Assembly (NCBI RefSeq): GCF_039545035.1
Contig: NZ_BAABRO010000012.1
Location: 124,001-188,000, forward strand
From: Novipirellula caenicola
GTDB taxonomy: Bacteria > Planctomycetota > Planctomycetia > Pirellulales > Pirellulaceae
Length of the DNA stretch: 64,000 nucleotides
Reading direction: 5' to 3'
Shown here: piece after piece, positions 56,619 to 64,000 of the stretch
Layout: every line of letters begins with the position of its first letter
Numbering within the stretch: position 1 is the first letter of the stretch
Notes under the pieces: model-generated
What the model was told of the DNA's origin: nothing
Seen by the model: the letters and a program-made list of their open reading frames with translations, nothing else
Database searches by the model: none
Made by a program: the position numbers and the translations under genes

Positions 56619-56740
56619 GATATCAGCGGCTTTGATGCTTTAGAGGACAAACGATATGGATAACGGGGACCGAGAAGTTGATTCACCATTCACAACCGAC
56701 GGCGCCGAGGTCTCCGGCTCCTCCATTTGTTCTGCGCAAA

Positions 56741-57256
56741 TCATGTTGGACGGCGGACCAACGTAAACGTCGCATCGATTTCAACACCAGCTTCCGGTTT
56801 AGTTCCGTCATAGTGATTAACGTCTTGCGTCACACCCGACCATCGTACCGTGAATGCATCGCCGTTGCGATCCAAGATTTGGACAGAGTTCTTGCGAAGC
56901 GGTTGATGTTCGTAGTAGTAAAAGATCGAATCGCAGGAATCTTCGTCATCGTTCTGCGTGCCTGCGTGAAACAGCTCAAGTCCAACCAACGATTCTTCAG
57001 CGAAGTCCGCAATGTCGATTCCGAGTTCCCCGTTTGGATCGGCGGGGTAATGTTGCGTGTCGTCATTTAGTGTTGCGCCGTCCTTGGTTGCATTGATTTC
57101 GAACCACAGCTTGCAATCGCCAGGTTTTCCAATGGGCCGCAACGTCGCCGATTCGATCGGAAACCCGACGGGACAAGAGCGAACGTGGCGAACCAGTCGT
57201 GGCAAGAAAGTGCCGAAAACATGGGAATGAACGCAAAAAGGCCGATGCGTGCGCAT
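56741..57256 (-). CDS. Hypothetical acidic protein
   Basis: The frame is 171 codons, but its only ATG lies inside a perfect terminator-like hairpin (57237-57264), so the true start is probably internal (a TTG near 'TLRPIGKPGD' is possible). The C-terminal ~120 residues look genuine: CKLWFEINATKDGATLNDD, GIDIADFAEESLVGLELFH, then FTVRWSGVTQDVNHYDG. Many Asp/Glu and Asn residues suggest a beta-rich extracellular or calcium-binding fold. No family recognised. Confidence 0.45.
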   Translation of the reverse strand: MRTHRPFCVHSHVFGTFLPRLVRHVRSCPVGFPIESATLRPIGKPGDCKLWFEINATKDGATLNDDTQHYPADPNGELGIDIADFAEESLVGLELFHAGTQNDDEDSCDSIFYYYEHQPLRKNSVQILDRNGDAFTVRWSGVTQDVNHYDGTKPEAGVEIDATFTLVRRPT

Positions 57257-57264
57257 CGGCCTTT
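57237..57264 (-). terminator. Perfect hairpin, possible bidirectional terminator
   Basis: AAAGGCCGATGCG and CGCATCGGCCTTT are perfectly complementary (13 pairs) around TG. On the minus strand TTTTTGCG follows. A related hairpin with the same leading sequence AACGCAAAAA occurs at 60943-60962, so it may be a dispersed repeat rather than a gene-specific terminator. Confidence 0.5.
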
Positions 57265-57439
57265 GACGTTTAATGTGGACAGCAGCATTTCGCTACTGCC
57301 CACGAAGGCTAAAATCGTGGTTTGCTGGGTTTGACAGCGGGGTAATAGTAAATTCCCGCAAAACCTAGGAAATACGGCAAAAACGCGATCTTGAGACAGC
57401 GGTTTCGTAGTTGATCGCGGTTTCGTTTGTTTCGTTTTT

Positions 57440-57467
57440 TTGCTTTATTGCGTTTGGCCGATATACT
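57440..57467 (+). promoter_or_regulatory. Candidate promoter of the toxin-antitoxin operon
   Basis: TTGCTT (57440-57445) and TATACT (57462-57467) are 16 bases apart; the -10 box matches five of six consensus positions. GGAGG at 57474-57478 precedes the ATG at 57487, so the leader would be very short. Confidence 0.35.
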
Positions 57468-57486
57468 GGTAGTGGAGGTCAAAACC

Positions 57487-57957
57487 ATGAACGCAACCCT
57501 GTCCAATCTTCCCAACACTCTCTCGCCGACGCCCGGAGATGCCGAGCTGGCGAAAGCGTCCAGCCGCGCTATCGCGGACTTAGTCGCTCACGAAAGTGAG
57601 GCCACCATCCGTCTGGTCGCCAAGCTGGGAAAAAAGGAAACCGAGATTCAGATCCCGTCGTCGGCGCTGCAGCTACTTGGCGCCTTGCTGACCGAATTCG
57701 CCAAGGGCAATGCGGTCACCATGTTCCCCGTGCATGCTGAATTGACGACACAGCAGGCTTCGGATTTGCTCGGTGTGTCGCGGCCGTTCCTTGTTGAGCA
57801 GCTGGAAAAGGGCGAACTTCCGTTTCGTAAAGTTGGCACTCACCGACGTGTGCTGCTGAAAGACCTGATGGACTACAAACAGTCGATGGACCGCAAGCGT
57901 CATCAAGCGCTCGATAAATTGGCGGCCCAGGCCCAAGAGCTCGATATGGGTTATTGA
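57487..57957 (+). CDS. Antitoxin with excisionase-type (MerR-like) helix-turn-helix
   Basis: 156 residues from ATG 57487, with GGAGG eight bases upstream. The C-terminal half has the excisionase-family DNA-binding motif LTTQQASDLLGVSRPFLVEQ, then GELPFRKVGTHRRVLLKDLM, with the YK...RRxxxxDL pattern of HTH_17. The N-terminal part (LVAHESEATIRLVAKLGKKE, IPSSALQLLGALLTEFAKG) should bind the toxin. Antitoxins of this kind pair with PIN-domain RNases, and the next frame, three bases downstream, is such a toxin. The protein presumably autorepresses the operon. Confidence 0.8.
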   Translation: MNATLSNLPNTLSPTPGDAELAKASSRAIADLVAHESEATIRLVAKLGKKETEIQIPSSALQLLGALLTEFAKGNAVTMFPVHAELTTQQASDLLGVSRPFLVEQLEKGELPFRKVGTHRRVLLKDLMDYKQSMDRKRHQALDKLAAQAQELDMGY

Positions 57958-57960
57958 GCC

Positions 57961-58530
57961 TTGAGTCACTTCACGGTTGTTTACGACGCTTGCGTTCTAT
58001 TTCCGGCACCGCTTCGTGACCTGCTGATGCAGCTTGCATTGACCGGGCTGTTTCGAGCCCGTTGGTCGTCGATGATCCACGATGAATGGACTCGAAGCGT
58101 TCTGAAAGTCCGTCCTGATCTGACGGTAGAGCAACTGTCTCGCACTCGTTAGTTAATGGACTCGCATGTACTCGATGCCTTGGTGACTGGCTTCGAACCG
58201 TTGATCGACGCCCTCGATCTACCTGATCCCGATGATCGGCATGTTTTAGCCGCGGCGATCCGGTGTGGAGCCGATGCAATCGTGACCTACAACTTGAAAG
58301 ACTTTCCCGACGACACTTTGAGTACGTACGGGATTGAAGCGATCCACCCCGATTCGTTCGTTGTCAGCCAATTGGATCTGGCACCCAGCGTGGTGTTGAC
58401 CGCCGTCAAACAAACCCGCGCGAGGCTGAAGAATCCGCCGAGATTGCCAGAGGAATACCTTGGCTGTCTCGATGAGCAAGGACTGACACAAACCGTCGGC
58501 GGACTTAGGTGTTCGATACAATTAATCTGA
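57961..58530 (+). pseudogene. PIN-domain toxin interrupted by an in-frame amber codon
   Basis: Starting at TTG 57961, three bases after the antitoxin stop, the frame encodes HFTVVYDACVLFPAPLRDLL, with the first catalytic Asp, and 'MIHDEWTRSVLKVRPDL'. TAG at 58150-58152 stops it after ~63 codons. The same frame continues with LMDSHVLDALVTGFEPLIDA, DPDDRHVLAAAIRCGADAIV and TYNLKDFPDD, which carry the remaining acidic residues of the PIN active site. The family context (RTRxLMD) suggests CAG or CGG was changed to TAG. Full length would be ~189 residues, an RNase toxin. As it stands only an inactive N-terminal third is made, unless the amber codon is suppressed. Confidence 0.85.
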
Positions 58531-58816
58531 GACCGATGGCGAGGTGCCCTCATGGTTTTCAATTGATCGCATCGAATTCCCCAACGCGGTATCGGACCTA
58601 AAGACCTGGCGGGACGATCAAGAGTTCCTTTCCAGGAGCCGGAGCGGCTAAGCGTCCACCTACACACGTAAACGATGGGAAGCGTTGGGGCGGTACGTCC
58701 ATTCCACCTATTTCCGTGTTCGAAACGGAATGGTTCAGAGAATTACCATGCGTGCTTCCGTCCACTGCGCCTTTGGGGTCGCCGCCAAAGACCATCGTGG
58801 GCTGCGTCGACTTCCT

Positions 58817-60532
58817 CTACTTCGTTTTCGCTGTGGAATGTGCTCTTATCTGAACTTCTTGGACCGCACGCACTTTTCCATTGATGAGAAGCTGAGCTTC
58901 CATAAATCCGGTTCCTTTTGGCAGCCTAATATCCGTCAACTCGACCTGGCTGGGGACATCGTCAAGTTCCTTGACGATCGTTTTGTCCATCCAAATGAAC
59001 TTCACCGTGGCGGACTGCCCATGGTGTTGTCGATGTGGAACGATCGAGATATCGAAGCGATCGATCAGCCCGGGGTTGCTCATTCGCCATCGGCCATAGT
59101 TGTTGGGGCGCCACCCCGTCTTGTCGCCCCACCAGTCTTGCCATGTAAATCGGAAGTCTAGTTTCTGTTCGGGATTCAGTTCGGTGGGATACGGCATGCC
59201 GTCGTTACGCCGCAGTTGAGTCGTCACATCGTCGAACCAAGTTTCATATTCTCGAACGAAGGCTTTCACGATGTCCGGATGCTTGTCGGCCAAGTCCTGC
59301 GTCTCACCAGGATCCTGTTCAATGTTGTAAAGCTCAAAACCTGTTGGCCCGCCTCGATTGCCGACCACTTTCCACGGTCCACGACGCGTCATGCAGTTTT
59401 TGTACTTTGGAGGAACATTCGCGCGGTTGTGCTGCATGAATAGATAACGCTGTTGGAATTCCTGCGTTTGACCATGCAGCAGACCAAGGATGCTTTTGCC
59501 ATCCACTTTGAAATCGGCGGGCAAGCCGATTCCGCAGGCATCTGCCAGCGTCGGAAGCAAATCGATGTGCATCGCTGGAGTATCGAACTTTCGCCCGCCG
59601 TCTAGTGTTTGGGGCCACTGAATCACAAACGGAGAGCGGATACCGTTTTCGTAGACGCTCCCTTTTTTTGCCCGCAATCCGGCAGTGAAATAGGTCGAGT
59701 TCGGACCATTGTCGCTCATAAAAATGATGATCGTGTTCTCACGCTGGCCCATCTTCTCCACCGCTTCGAGCAGGCGTCCGAAAGCACCGTCGAACTGAGT
59801 GATCATCCCGTAGATCGGCGCGACCCATTTCCGTCCATCGGGATCTGCAAGGTTTTGTTTGTCGTAATCCGCACGAAACTCATCCGCGACGTGGAATGGC
59901 GAGTGAGGAACATTGAGCGGCAGGTAGCAAAAGAACGGCTGATCGCCTGAATCCTTCATGAATTGAATGGATTCGTCAATGAAGACATCCGTGCAGTAGC
60001 CTTCGGCCTTTTTAAAAGTGTCGTTGTACTGCAGCGTCGGATCCCAATACGTGTTGCCAGGGTAGTCGGCAAATTGCCCGATGCCGCCGCCGCCATGAAC
60101 GACAACTTTTTGAAAGCCTTGGTCCTGGGCGCGCATCGGAAAGTTTTCACCAAGGTGCCACTTACCGAAAATACCCGTGCGGTAACCAGCGCCGGCGAAG
60201 ACTTCCGCAATGGTCGTCTCCTCCGGGTTCATGTTGGAACGACCGATATACGTGTCGTGCGCTCCGGTTCGAAAGTGGTATCGTCCCGTCATGAGCGACG
60301 AACGTGTCGGAGTACACATCGGCGATACGTAGAAGTTCGTCAATTCCGTTCCCTCGGCAGCAAACCGATCGAGGTTGGGAGTTTTCAGGACGTTATTCCC
60401 ATGGAAGCCGATTTCCGCCCAGCCCTGGTCGTCAGTCATCACCAGGATGACGTTAGGCCTGGACTCGGCGGCAACAGCGACCGTCACACTCGATAGCCAG
60501 GCGACGATCCAAACGATGCTCTTCATGCTCAT
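58817..60532 (-). CDS. Secreted type I sulfatase (arylsulfatase-like)
   Basis: 571 residues with a signal peptide (residues ~1-22). The N-terminal metal site is VILVMTDDQGW. The sulfatase signature CTPTRSSLMTG places the formylglycine-forming Cys at 73 and Arg at 77. GKWHLG and the later 'IIIFMSDNGPN' (second metal site) are also intact. It should hydrolyse sulfate esters, probably of marine polysaccharides, after conversion of Cys73 by a formylglycine-generating enzyme encoded elsewhere. The ~100 C-terminal residues form the family's small beta domain. No transporter or glycosidase is adjacent. Confidence 0.9.
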   Translation of the reverse strand: MSMKSIVWIVAWLSSVTVAVAAESRPNVILVMTDDQGWAEIGFHGNNVLKTPNLDRFAAEGTELTNFYVSPMCTPTRSSLMTGRYHFRTGAHDTYIGRSNMNPEETTIAEVFAGAGYRTGIFGKWHLGENFPMRAQDQGFQKVVVHGGGGIGQFADYPGNTYWDPTLQYNDTFKKAEGYCTDVFIDESIQFMKDSGDQPFFCYLPLNVPHSPFHVADEFRADYDKQNLADPDGRKWVAPIYGMITQFDGAFGRLLEAVEKMGQRENTIIIFMSDNGPNSTYFTAGLRAKKGSVYENGIRSPFVIQWPQTLDGGRKFDTPAMHIDLLPTLADACGIGLPADFKVDGKSILGLLHGQTQEFQQRYLFMQHNRANVPPKYKNCMTRRGPWKVVGNRGGPTGFELYNIEQDPGETQDLADKHPDIVKAFVREYETWFDDVTTQLRRNDGMPYPTELNPEQKLDFRFTWQDWWGDKTGWRPNNYGRWRMSNPGLIDRFDISIVPHRQHHGQSATVKFIWMDKTIVKELDDVPSQVELTDIRLPKGTGFMEAQLLINGKVRAVQEVQIRAHSTAKTK

Positions 60533-61172
60533 GTTGATTTTACGTTCCCATTCATTTCTGAGTTTTCGACGCCGGCTCGGAGCCAGCCATTTTAATGCAT
60601 TCTATTCGAGTTACGTACGATTGTGTCTTGGTAGCCGATATCCGAGCAACTGGCGAGATAGCGAGGCGAATCGCGGCGGCCTGACAGCCGGCCCAGATCT
60701 CAATCTCTCTGTCGTCCTCTGTCTCTTCTTTGGAATACTCTCGATATCGCGCGGAACCGGCCGATGTTGTTAACTGGCGCCGGACTATTAACTCAGAGAG
60801 TTCGAGAGTATTCGTTGTGACCCAAGGGGTAAGCTGCCAGAAAGTACCTTTTCAGCGTCTCTCCGTCGGCTGGGCGAGAGAGGCGAGAAACACGGTCGAA
60901 CGCCCGAAAGTCCCGGAAACCCGGGGATCAAACGCAAAAAAGGCCGATGCGGTTGCATCGGCTAGTTGACACCGCGATAGTTAACTAGCGCTTCTTGGAC
61001 AACTTCTGGGCTGAGATAGACCGCCAGGTGTTCCGGACAATTTGAGCTGATTCTAGCGGCAAGCGGAGCGGCAACCCATTGCTGGACGCCGGCCTGGCTG
61101 GGGGTAACTGGGACACGATAATTGCAATCATCAACGAAAGGCTTCACGGCGAAGATCATACGCTCGTCGTGT
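60533..61172. other. Non-coding stretch with a terminator-like hairpin
   Basis: 640 bases. GCCGATGC-GGTT-GCATCGGC at 60943-60962 is a perfect 8-pair hairpin preceded by AACGCAAAAAA, related to the one at 57237. Read on the minus strand it is followed by TTTTTTGCG, fitting an intrinsic terminator for the phosphatase-like gene starting at 61511. An overlapping minus-strand frame (60962-61198) has no recognisable family. Confidence 0.5.
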
Positions 61173-61511
61173 TCAATCCTTCGCGATCGCCTCAGCAATC
61201 AACGGCTCGGCCGCGAGCCGGATCAATTCGGCGAGTTCTGGATCCATGAACTGGTAGTCGTCCGGGATGTGCAGCACTTCGATAGGCAGGAATCGGCTCT
61301 CACCGGGGAAGTGTGCGAGGAGTCGGCGGCGGTGTTTGTCTTCCATTACGAGGACCAAGTCTGCCCAAGTGAGATCCGCGGCTCGGACGGTCTGCCGCGC
61401 TGCCCGCGCGGTTCCTCGAGATCGGACCGCTACACGCGAATCATTCCGATAGATTGCTTCGGCCGTCGGACTTCGCCACTTATTCCGGCTGCAAACGAAC
61501 AGCACGTTGAT
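61173..61511 (-). CDS. Low-molecular-weight protein-tyrosine-phosphatase-like protein, start codon unclear
   Basis: About 112 residues resembling a short bacterial LMW phosphatase-like family: NVLFVCSRNKWRSPTAEAIY contains the C-x5-R-S phosphate loop (CSRNKWRS), then VRSRGTARAARQTV and LVLVMEDKHRRRL, with a C-terminal IPDDYQFMDPEL holding the general-acid Asp region. Where homologues start with MNVLFVC, this sequence has ATC (61509-61511) instead of ATG. The nearest legal start is the GTG at 61503-61505, which would shorten the first strand. Either ATC or GTG is used, or the start codon has been lost. Confidence 0.65.
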   Translation of the reverse strand: MNVLFVCSRNKWRSPTAEAIYRNDSRVAVRSRGTARAARQTVRAADLTWADLVLVMEDKHRRRLLAHFPGESRFLPIEVLHIPDDYQFMDPELAELIRLAAEPLIAEAIAKD

Positions 61512-61726
61512 TCGTCGTTCACTCGAAATGTTCGCTTCTCCCAACCGGTTGCCTGGCCATCTGGCTCCAGCGTTTTGATCATAACAATGACTCAATTTCG
61601 CAGCATAGGTTCGTGAGGTTGTCCCGTAGTCTGTGGAATCTTCAGCAATTTCGGCAGAACAAATGCAGTGTTGGGAGCATGTTAAGATGGTGCAAACCGT
61701 CAATTCCTCTGCTAGAGTTTATCCTC

Positions 61727-62470
61727 ATGCGCGAGTCCACTACGCCCGATCCTGATCCGTTCGCAACCACGCAATGGACCATTGTGCTTAATGCAGCGGA
61801 TTCAAGCGAAAGTGTGCGGCAAGCTGCGTTGGAGGACTTGTGCCAACGCTATTGGATGCCACTTTACGTTTATCTGCGTCGCCGCGGGCATCAGGAACAC
61901 GCCGCTCAGGATCTCGTGCAAGGCTTCTTCGCACAGTTACTTGAAAAGAATTTCTTGAATTCGATTGATGCCACCAAGGGCAAGTTCCGCGCGTTCATGT
62001 TGGTCGCCATCAGGAATTTTGCAGCCAACGAACACGCCAAGGCGAACGCCGTCAAGCGTGGCGGTCATCTGGATACGCTTCGCATCGACTACAACTCTGG
62101 CGAGAGTTGGTATCGGCAGGAGCCGAGCGATCAGCTAACTGCGGAGCGGTTGTTCGAGCGACGTTGGGCACTGTCGGTCATGGACACTGTCATGCAGCGG
62201 CTGAGGGAGCGTTTCGTCGAGCAAGATCGCGTTGACGCGTTCGAGATCTTGGAGCCGCATCTGTTACGTGAACAGCAACGAATGCCCTACGCAGAGGCGG
62301 CAGCTCAACTGCAATGTTCGGTCGCTTCCCTGAAATCGACGATGTATCGAATGAGAAAATGGTACCGTGAGTTACTCTTGGATGAAATCTCGCAAACGGT
62401 TGACCAGAAAGAGGTTATGGACGAACTTGGCCAGCTCTTGGCCGTTATTTCTGGAGAATTTGGACAGTGA
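61727..62470 (+). CDS. ECF-type RNA polymerase sigma factor (planctomycete type)
   Basis: 247 residues from ATG 61727. Region 2 is marked by YWMPLYVYLRRRGHQEHAAQ and DLVQGFFAQLLEKNFL, with KGKFRAFMLVAIRNFAANEH continuing it. Region 4 is the C-terminal helix-turn-helix MPYAEAAAQLQCSVASLKST, then MYRMRKWYRELL. It should direct RNA polymerase to a specific promoter set. It is followed 63 bases downstream by a Ser/Thr kinase gene, an arrangement typical of planctomycetes that suggests phosphorylation-linked control. The broken gene at 30096-30805 is a relative. Confidence 0.88.
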   Translation: MRESTTPDPDPFATTQWTIVLNAADSSESVRQAALEDLCQRYWMPLYVYLRRRGHQEHAAQDLVQGFFAQLLEKNFLNSIDATKGKFRAFMLVAIRNFAANEHAKANAVKRGGHLDTLRIDYNSGESWYRQEPSDQLTAERLFERRWALSVMDTVMQRLRERFVEQDRVDAFEILEPHLLREQQRMPYAEAAAQLQCSVASLKSTMYRMRKWYRELLLDEISQTVDQKEVMDELGQLLAVISGEFGQ

Positions 62471-62533
62471 GAGCAACTTTCTGCGGCTTTTGCTTCTGTA
62501 TGGGTAGAACGCAAAACCAACAGGAGCGAATCC

Positions 62534-64000
62534 ATGTCCGATAGCCAGCATGACGTGTGGCCCCCCAAAAAAGATACACCTCCAGTGGTGCCTTCGCAGG
62601 GCGAGCAATGTGTGGAGTGTGGCAAAACGCTCAATGCCGAAACGCCAAAAGGTCGGTGCGCAGACTGCAGTTTGCGAAATATGTTGGACCATTCGTTTCA
62701 TCCAACTGCCAACTACAGTTCGCTGCCGTTGATCGACCATCCCGACAAGGATGTCACGATTGATCAAGATGGAAGGGCCACATGGATCGAGCCGCTGAGT
62801 CCAGGTCAAAAGATTGGTCAGTTTGAAATTCTGACCCGTTTAGGACGCGGTGGCATGGGAACGGTCTACGAGGCTCAAGATTCCGACAAACAACGAAGGA
62901 TCGCACTCAAGGTTCTCAATCGCCCCGTCGAAAACGATGCCGCCCGACAAAGGTTTCTGCGCGAAGGCCGTCTGGCCGCCTCGATCAACCATCCCAACAG
63001 CGTCTTTGTGTTTGGCACCCATCAGGTCCAAGAGTACTCTTTGATCAGCATGGAGTTGGTTAGCGGCGGGACACTGGAGCAGCGTGTCAAGGCAGAGGGT
63101 CCGCTCGCTCCAAGGCAAGCAGTCGATATCGCACTTCAACTCATCGACGGACTCGAAGCAGCTTACGCGCAAGGGATTTTGCATCGGGACATCAAACCAG
63201 CGAATTGCTTTGAGGATAAGGACGGAGTCATCAAGGTAGGCGACTTTGGCCTTTCGATCTCAACGGATCCCGAGTTTGATGCGTGTATCACTGCAGAGGG
63301 AACGCTGCTGGGGACTCCCGCTTTTTCGTCTCCAGAGCAACTCCGCGGCGACATGTTGGACGTCCGCTCAGACATCTATGCCCTCGGTGCGACACTCTAT
63401 TACTTGCTGACTGGACGTACCACCTACCGAGCAGACAGCCTTGCCAAATTGCTCTCGCAGGTGTTTGAAAAGTCACCAGTATCACCGCAGAGTCTTCAGC
63501 CAGAGATTTCCGCCGAGTTGTCACAGCTAGTGATGCGTTGCTTGGCGAAAGAACCAGGCGACCGCTTCCGTAACTACAGCGAGCTGCGTGAAGCCCTGTT
63601 GCCCTTCAGCTCGCAAGTACAAGAACCTGCATCGATTGGTTGGAGAACGGTGGCCGGCTTGATGGATTGGTCTGTATTGGGGTTGGTTAGTTGGGTTGTC
63701 GCCGCACTGGCCTCCACAACGCCTGAGCCGGTCTTCGGAACGAACTACGTAGCCAGTCGCATCGGAGCGATGGTTTTCGCCATAGGCAGCGTCCTCTATT
63801 TCGCACTCGGTGAATCCATCTTTGGGCAAACCATCGCCAAGCGAACCCTTGGGTTACGGACCATTGGATTGGACGGTGGACGCCCCACGTTTCCGCAAGC
63901 GTTAACGCGGGCCGCAATCTTCGTGCTGCTGCCAAACCTATTCGTACTTCCCTACAATCTGCTCTTTCGTGTCGGCATCCCGATAGAGCCCGTTGTTTTT
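62534..64000 (+). CDS. Ser/Thr protein kinase with N-terminal zinc ribbon and RDD domain (3' end outside window)
   Basis: The frame starts at ATG 62534 (AGGAG at 62522-62526) and is still open at base 64000, so 489 residues are visible. Residues ~22-48 hold CVECG...CADC, a zinc ribbon. The kinase domain (~95-355) has the loop LGRGGMGTVYEA, catalytic Lys in RIALKVL, HRDIKPAN and DFGLS, plus GTPAFSSPEQ in the activation segment. After ~370 come membrane segments and SIFGQTIAKRTLGLRTIGLD, typical of RDD domains. A cytoplasmic kinase tethered to the membrane by RDD helices is expected. The preceding ECF sigma gene is probably in the same operon and may be its regulatory partner. Confidence 0.88.
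   Translation, partial: MSDSQHDVWPPKKDTPPVVPSQGEQCVECGKTLNAETPKGRCADCSLRNMLDHSFHPTANYSSLPLIDHPDKDVTIDQDGRATWIEPLSPGQKIGQFEILTRLGRGGMGTVYEAQDSDKQRRIALKVLNRPVENDAARQRFLREGRLAASINHPNSVFVFGTHQVQEYSLISMELVSGGTLEQRVKAEGPLAPRQAVDIALQLIDGLEAAYAQGILHRDIKPANCFEDKDGVIKVGDFGLSISTDPEFDACITAEGTLLGTPAFSSPEQLRGDMLDVRSDIYALGATLYYLLTGRTTYRADSLAKLLSQVFEKSPVSPQSLQPEISAELSQLVMRCLAKEPGDRFRNYSELREALLPFSSQVQEPASIGWRTVAGLMDWSVLGLVSWVVAALASTTPEPVFGTNYVASRIGAMVFAIGSVLYFALGESIFGQTIAKRTLGLRTIGLDGGRPTFPQALTRAAIFVLLPNLFVLPYNLLFRVGIPIEPVVF

Noticed and set aside
60962-61198. 78-codon minus-strand frame after the phosphatase-like gene
   Set aside because: It starts inside the phosphatase-like gene and ends at a terminator-like hairpin; no recognisable family, although a small protein cannot be fully excluded.
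1-64000. tRNA, rRNA, integrase and transposase genes
   Set aside because: None was recognised by eye; a tRNAscan or profile search would be needed to exclude a missed tRNA.

Overview
The window looks like a chromosomal segment of a planctomycete, most likely of the Pirellulaceae (Rhodopirellula-like). This is inferred from family content: a paired PSD1-type cytochrome c / DUF1552 locus, DUF1559 prepilin-like proteins, an LEPR-motif surface-protein start, a secreted sulfatase, sialate-esterase (SASA) proteins, planctomycete ECF sigma factors, and a zinc-ribbon Ser/Thr kinase with an RDD membrane domain. No rRNA, tRNA, transposase, integrase or CRISPR array was recognised.

Layout. 0-2.5 kb: end of an alkyl-sulfatase-like gene, a QorB-like oxidoreductase, and a chimeric sialate-esterase/DUF1559 gene. 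3-11.4 kb (minus strand): a probable exopolysaccharide/surface cluster made of a dockerin-like RHS protein, a cellulose-synthase-like GT2 enzyme and a TPR/beta-barrel outer-membrane exporter. 11.9-18.2 kb: a GH16 glucanase, a decayed PQQ/EF-hand gene, an FKBP with a nonsense codon in its signal peptide, a K+ channel with two RCK units, and a secreted protein of unknown function. 19-26.9 kb: the cytochrome/DUF1552 pair, a SASA esterase, nested palindromic elements, a 55-residue lipoprotein and a DUF1559 protein. 28-30 kb: metallophosphoesterase, a short remnant, and a microbial poly(ADP-ribose) glycohydrolase. 30-36 kb: a ruined sigma factor and surface-protein start, an HTH-SnoaL regulator, a 7 x 101-bp tandem array able to fold into branched hairpins, the intact FKBP paralogue, and a 3 x ~400-bp tandem array. 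36-38 kb: a YafD-like nuclease and the tail of a broken gene.

38.4-45.8 kb is the most coherent system: four overlapping genes encoding an AI-2E/PerM-type membrane protein with a cobalamin-binding-like tail, a receiver protein, a 1554-residue hybrid histidine kinase with a canonical LOV (blue-light flavin) domain, and a second receiver protein.

46-57.3 kb is an accessory region of small, mostly unlinked genes (quinone reductases, DUF1569, GNAT, DMP19, methyltransferase, peptidase S51, SseB-like, a small prepilin), several of them frameshifted or internally deleted. 57.4-64 kb holds an antitoxin next to a PIN toxin cut by an amber codon, a sulfatase, a small tyrosine-phosphatase-like gene, and an ECF sigma factor followed by a Ser/Thr kinase that runs off the window.

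Two themes recur. Genes in the accessory stretches are often recently broken by a single nonsense codon, frameshift or in-frame deletion. Short palindromic or tandem DNA repeats fill nearly all long non-coding stretches, and at least one gene is cut exactly at such an element.
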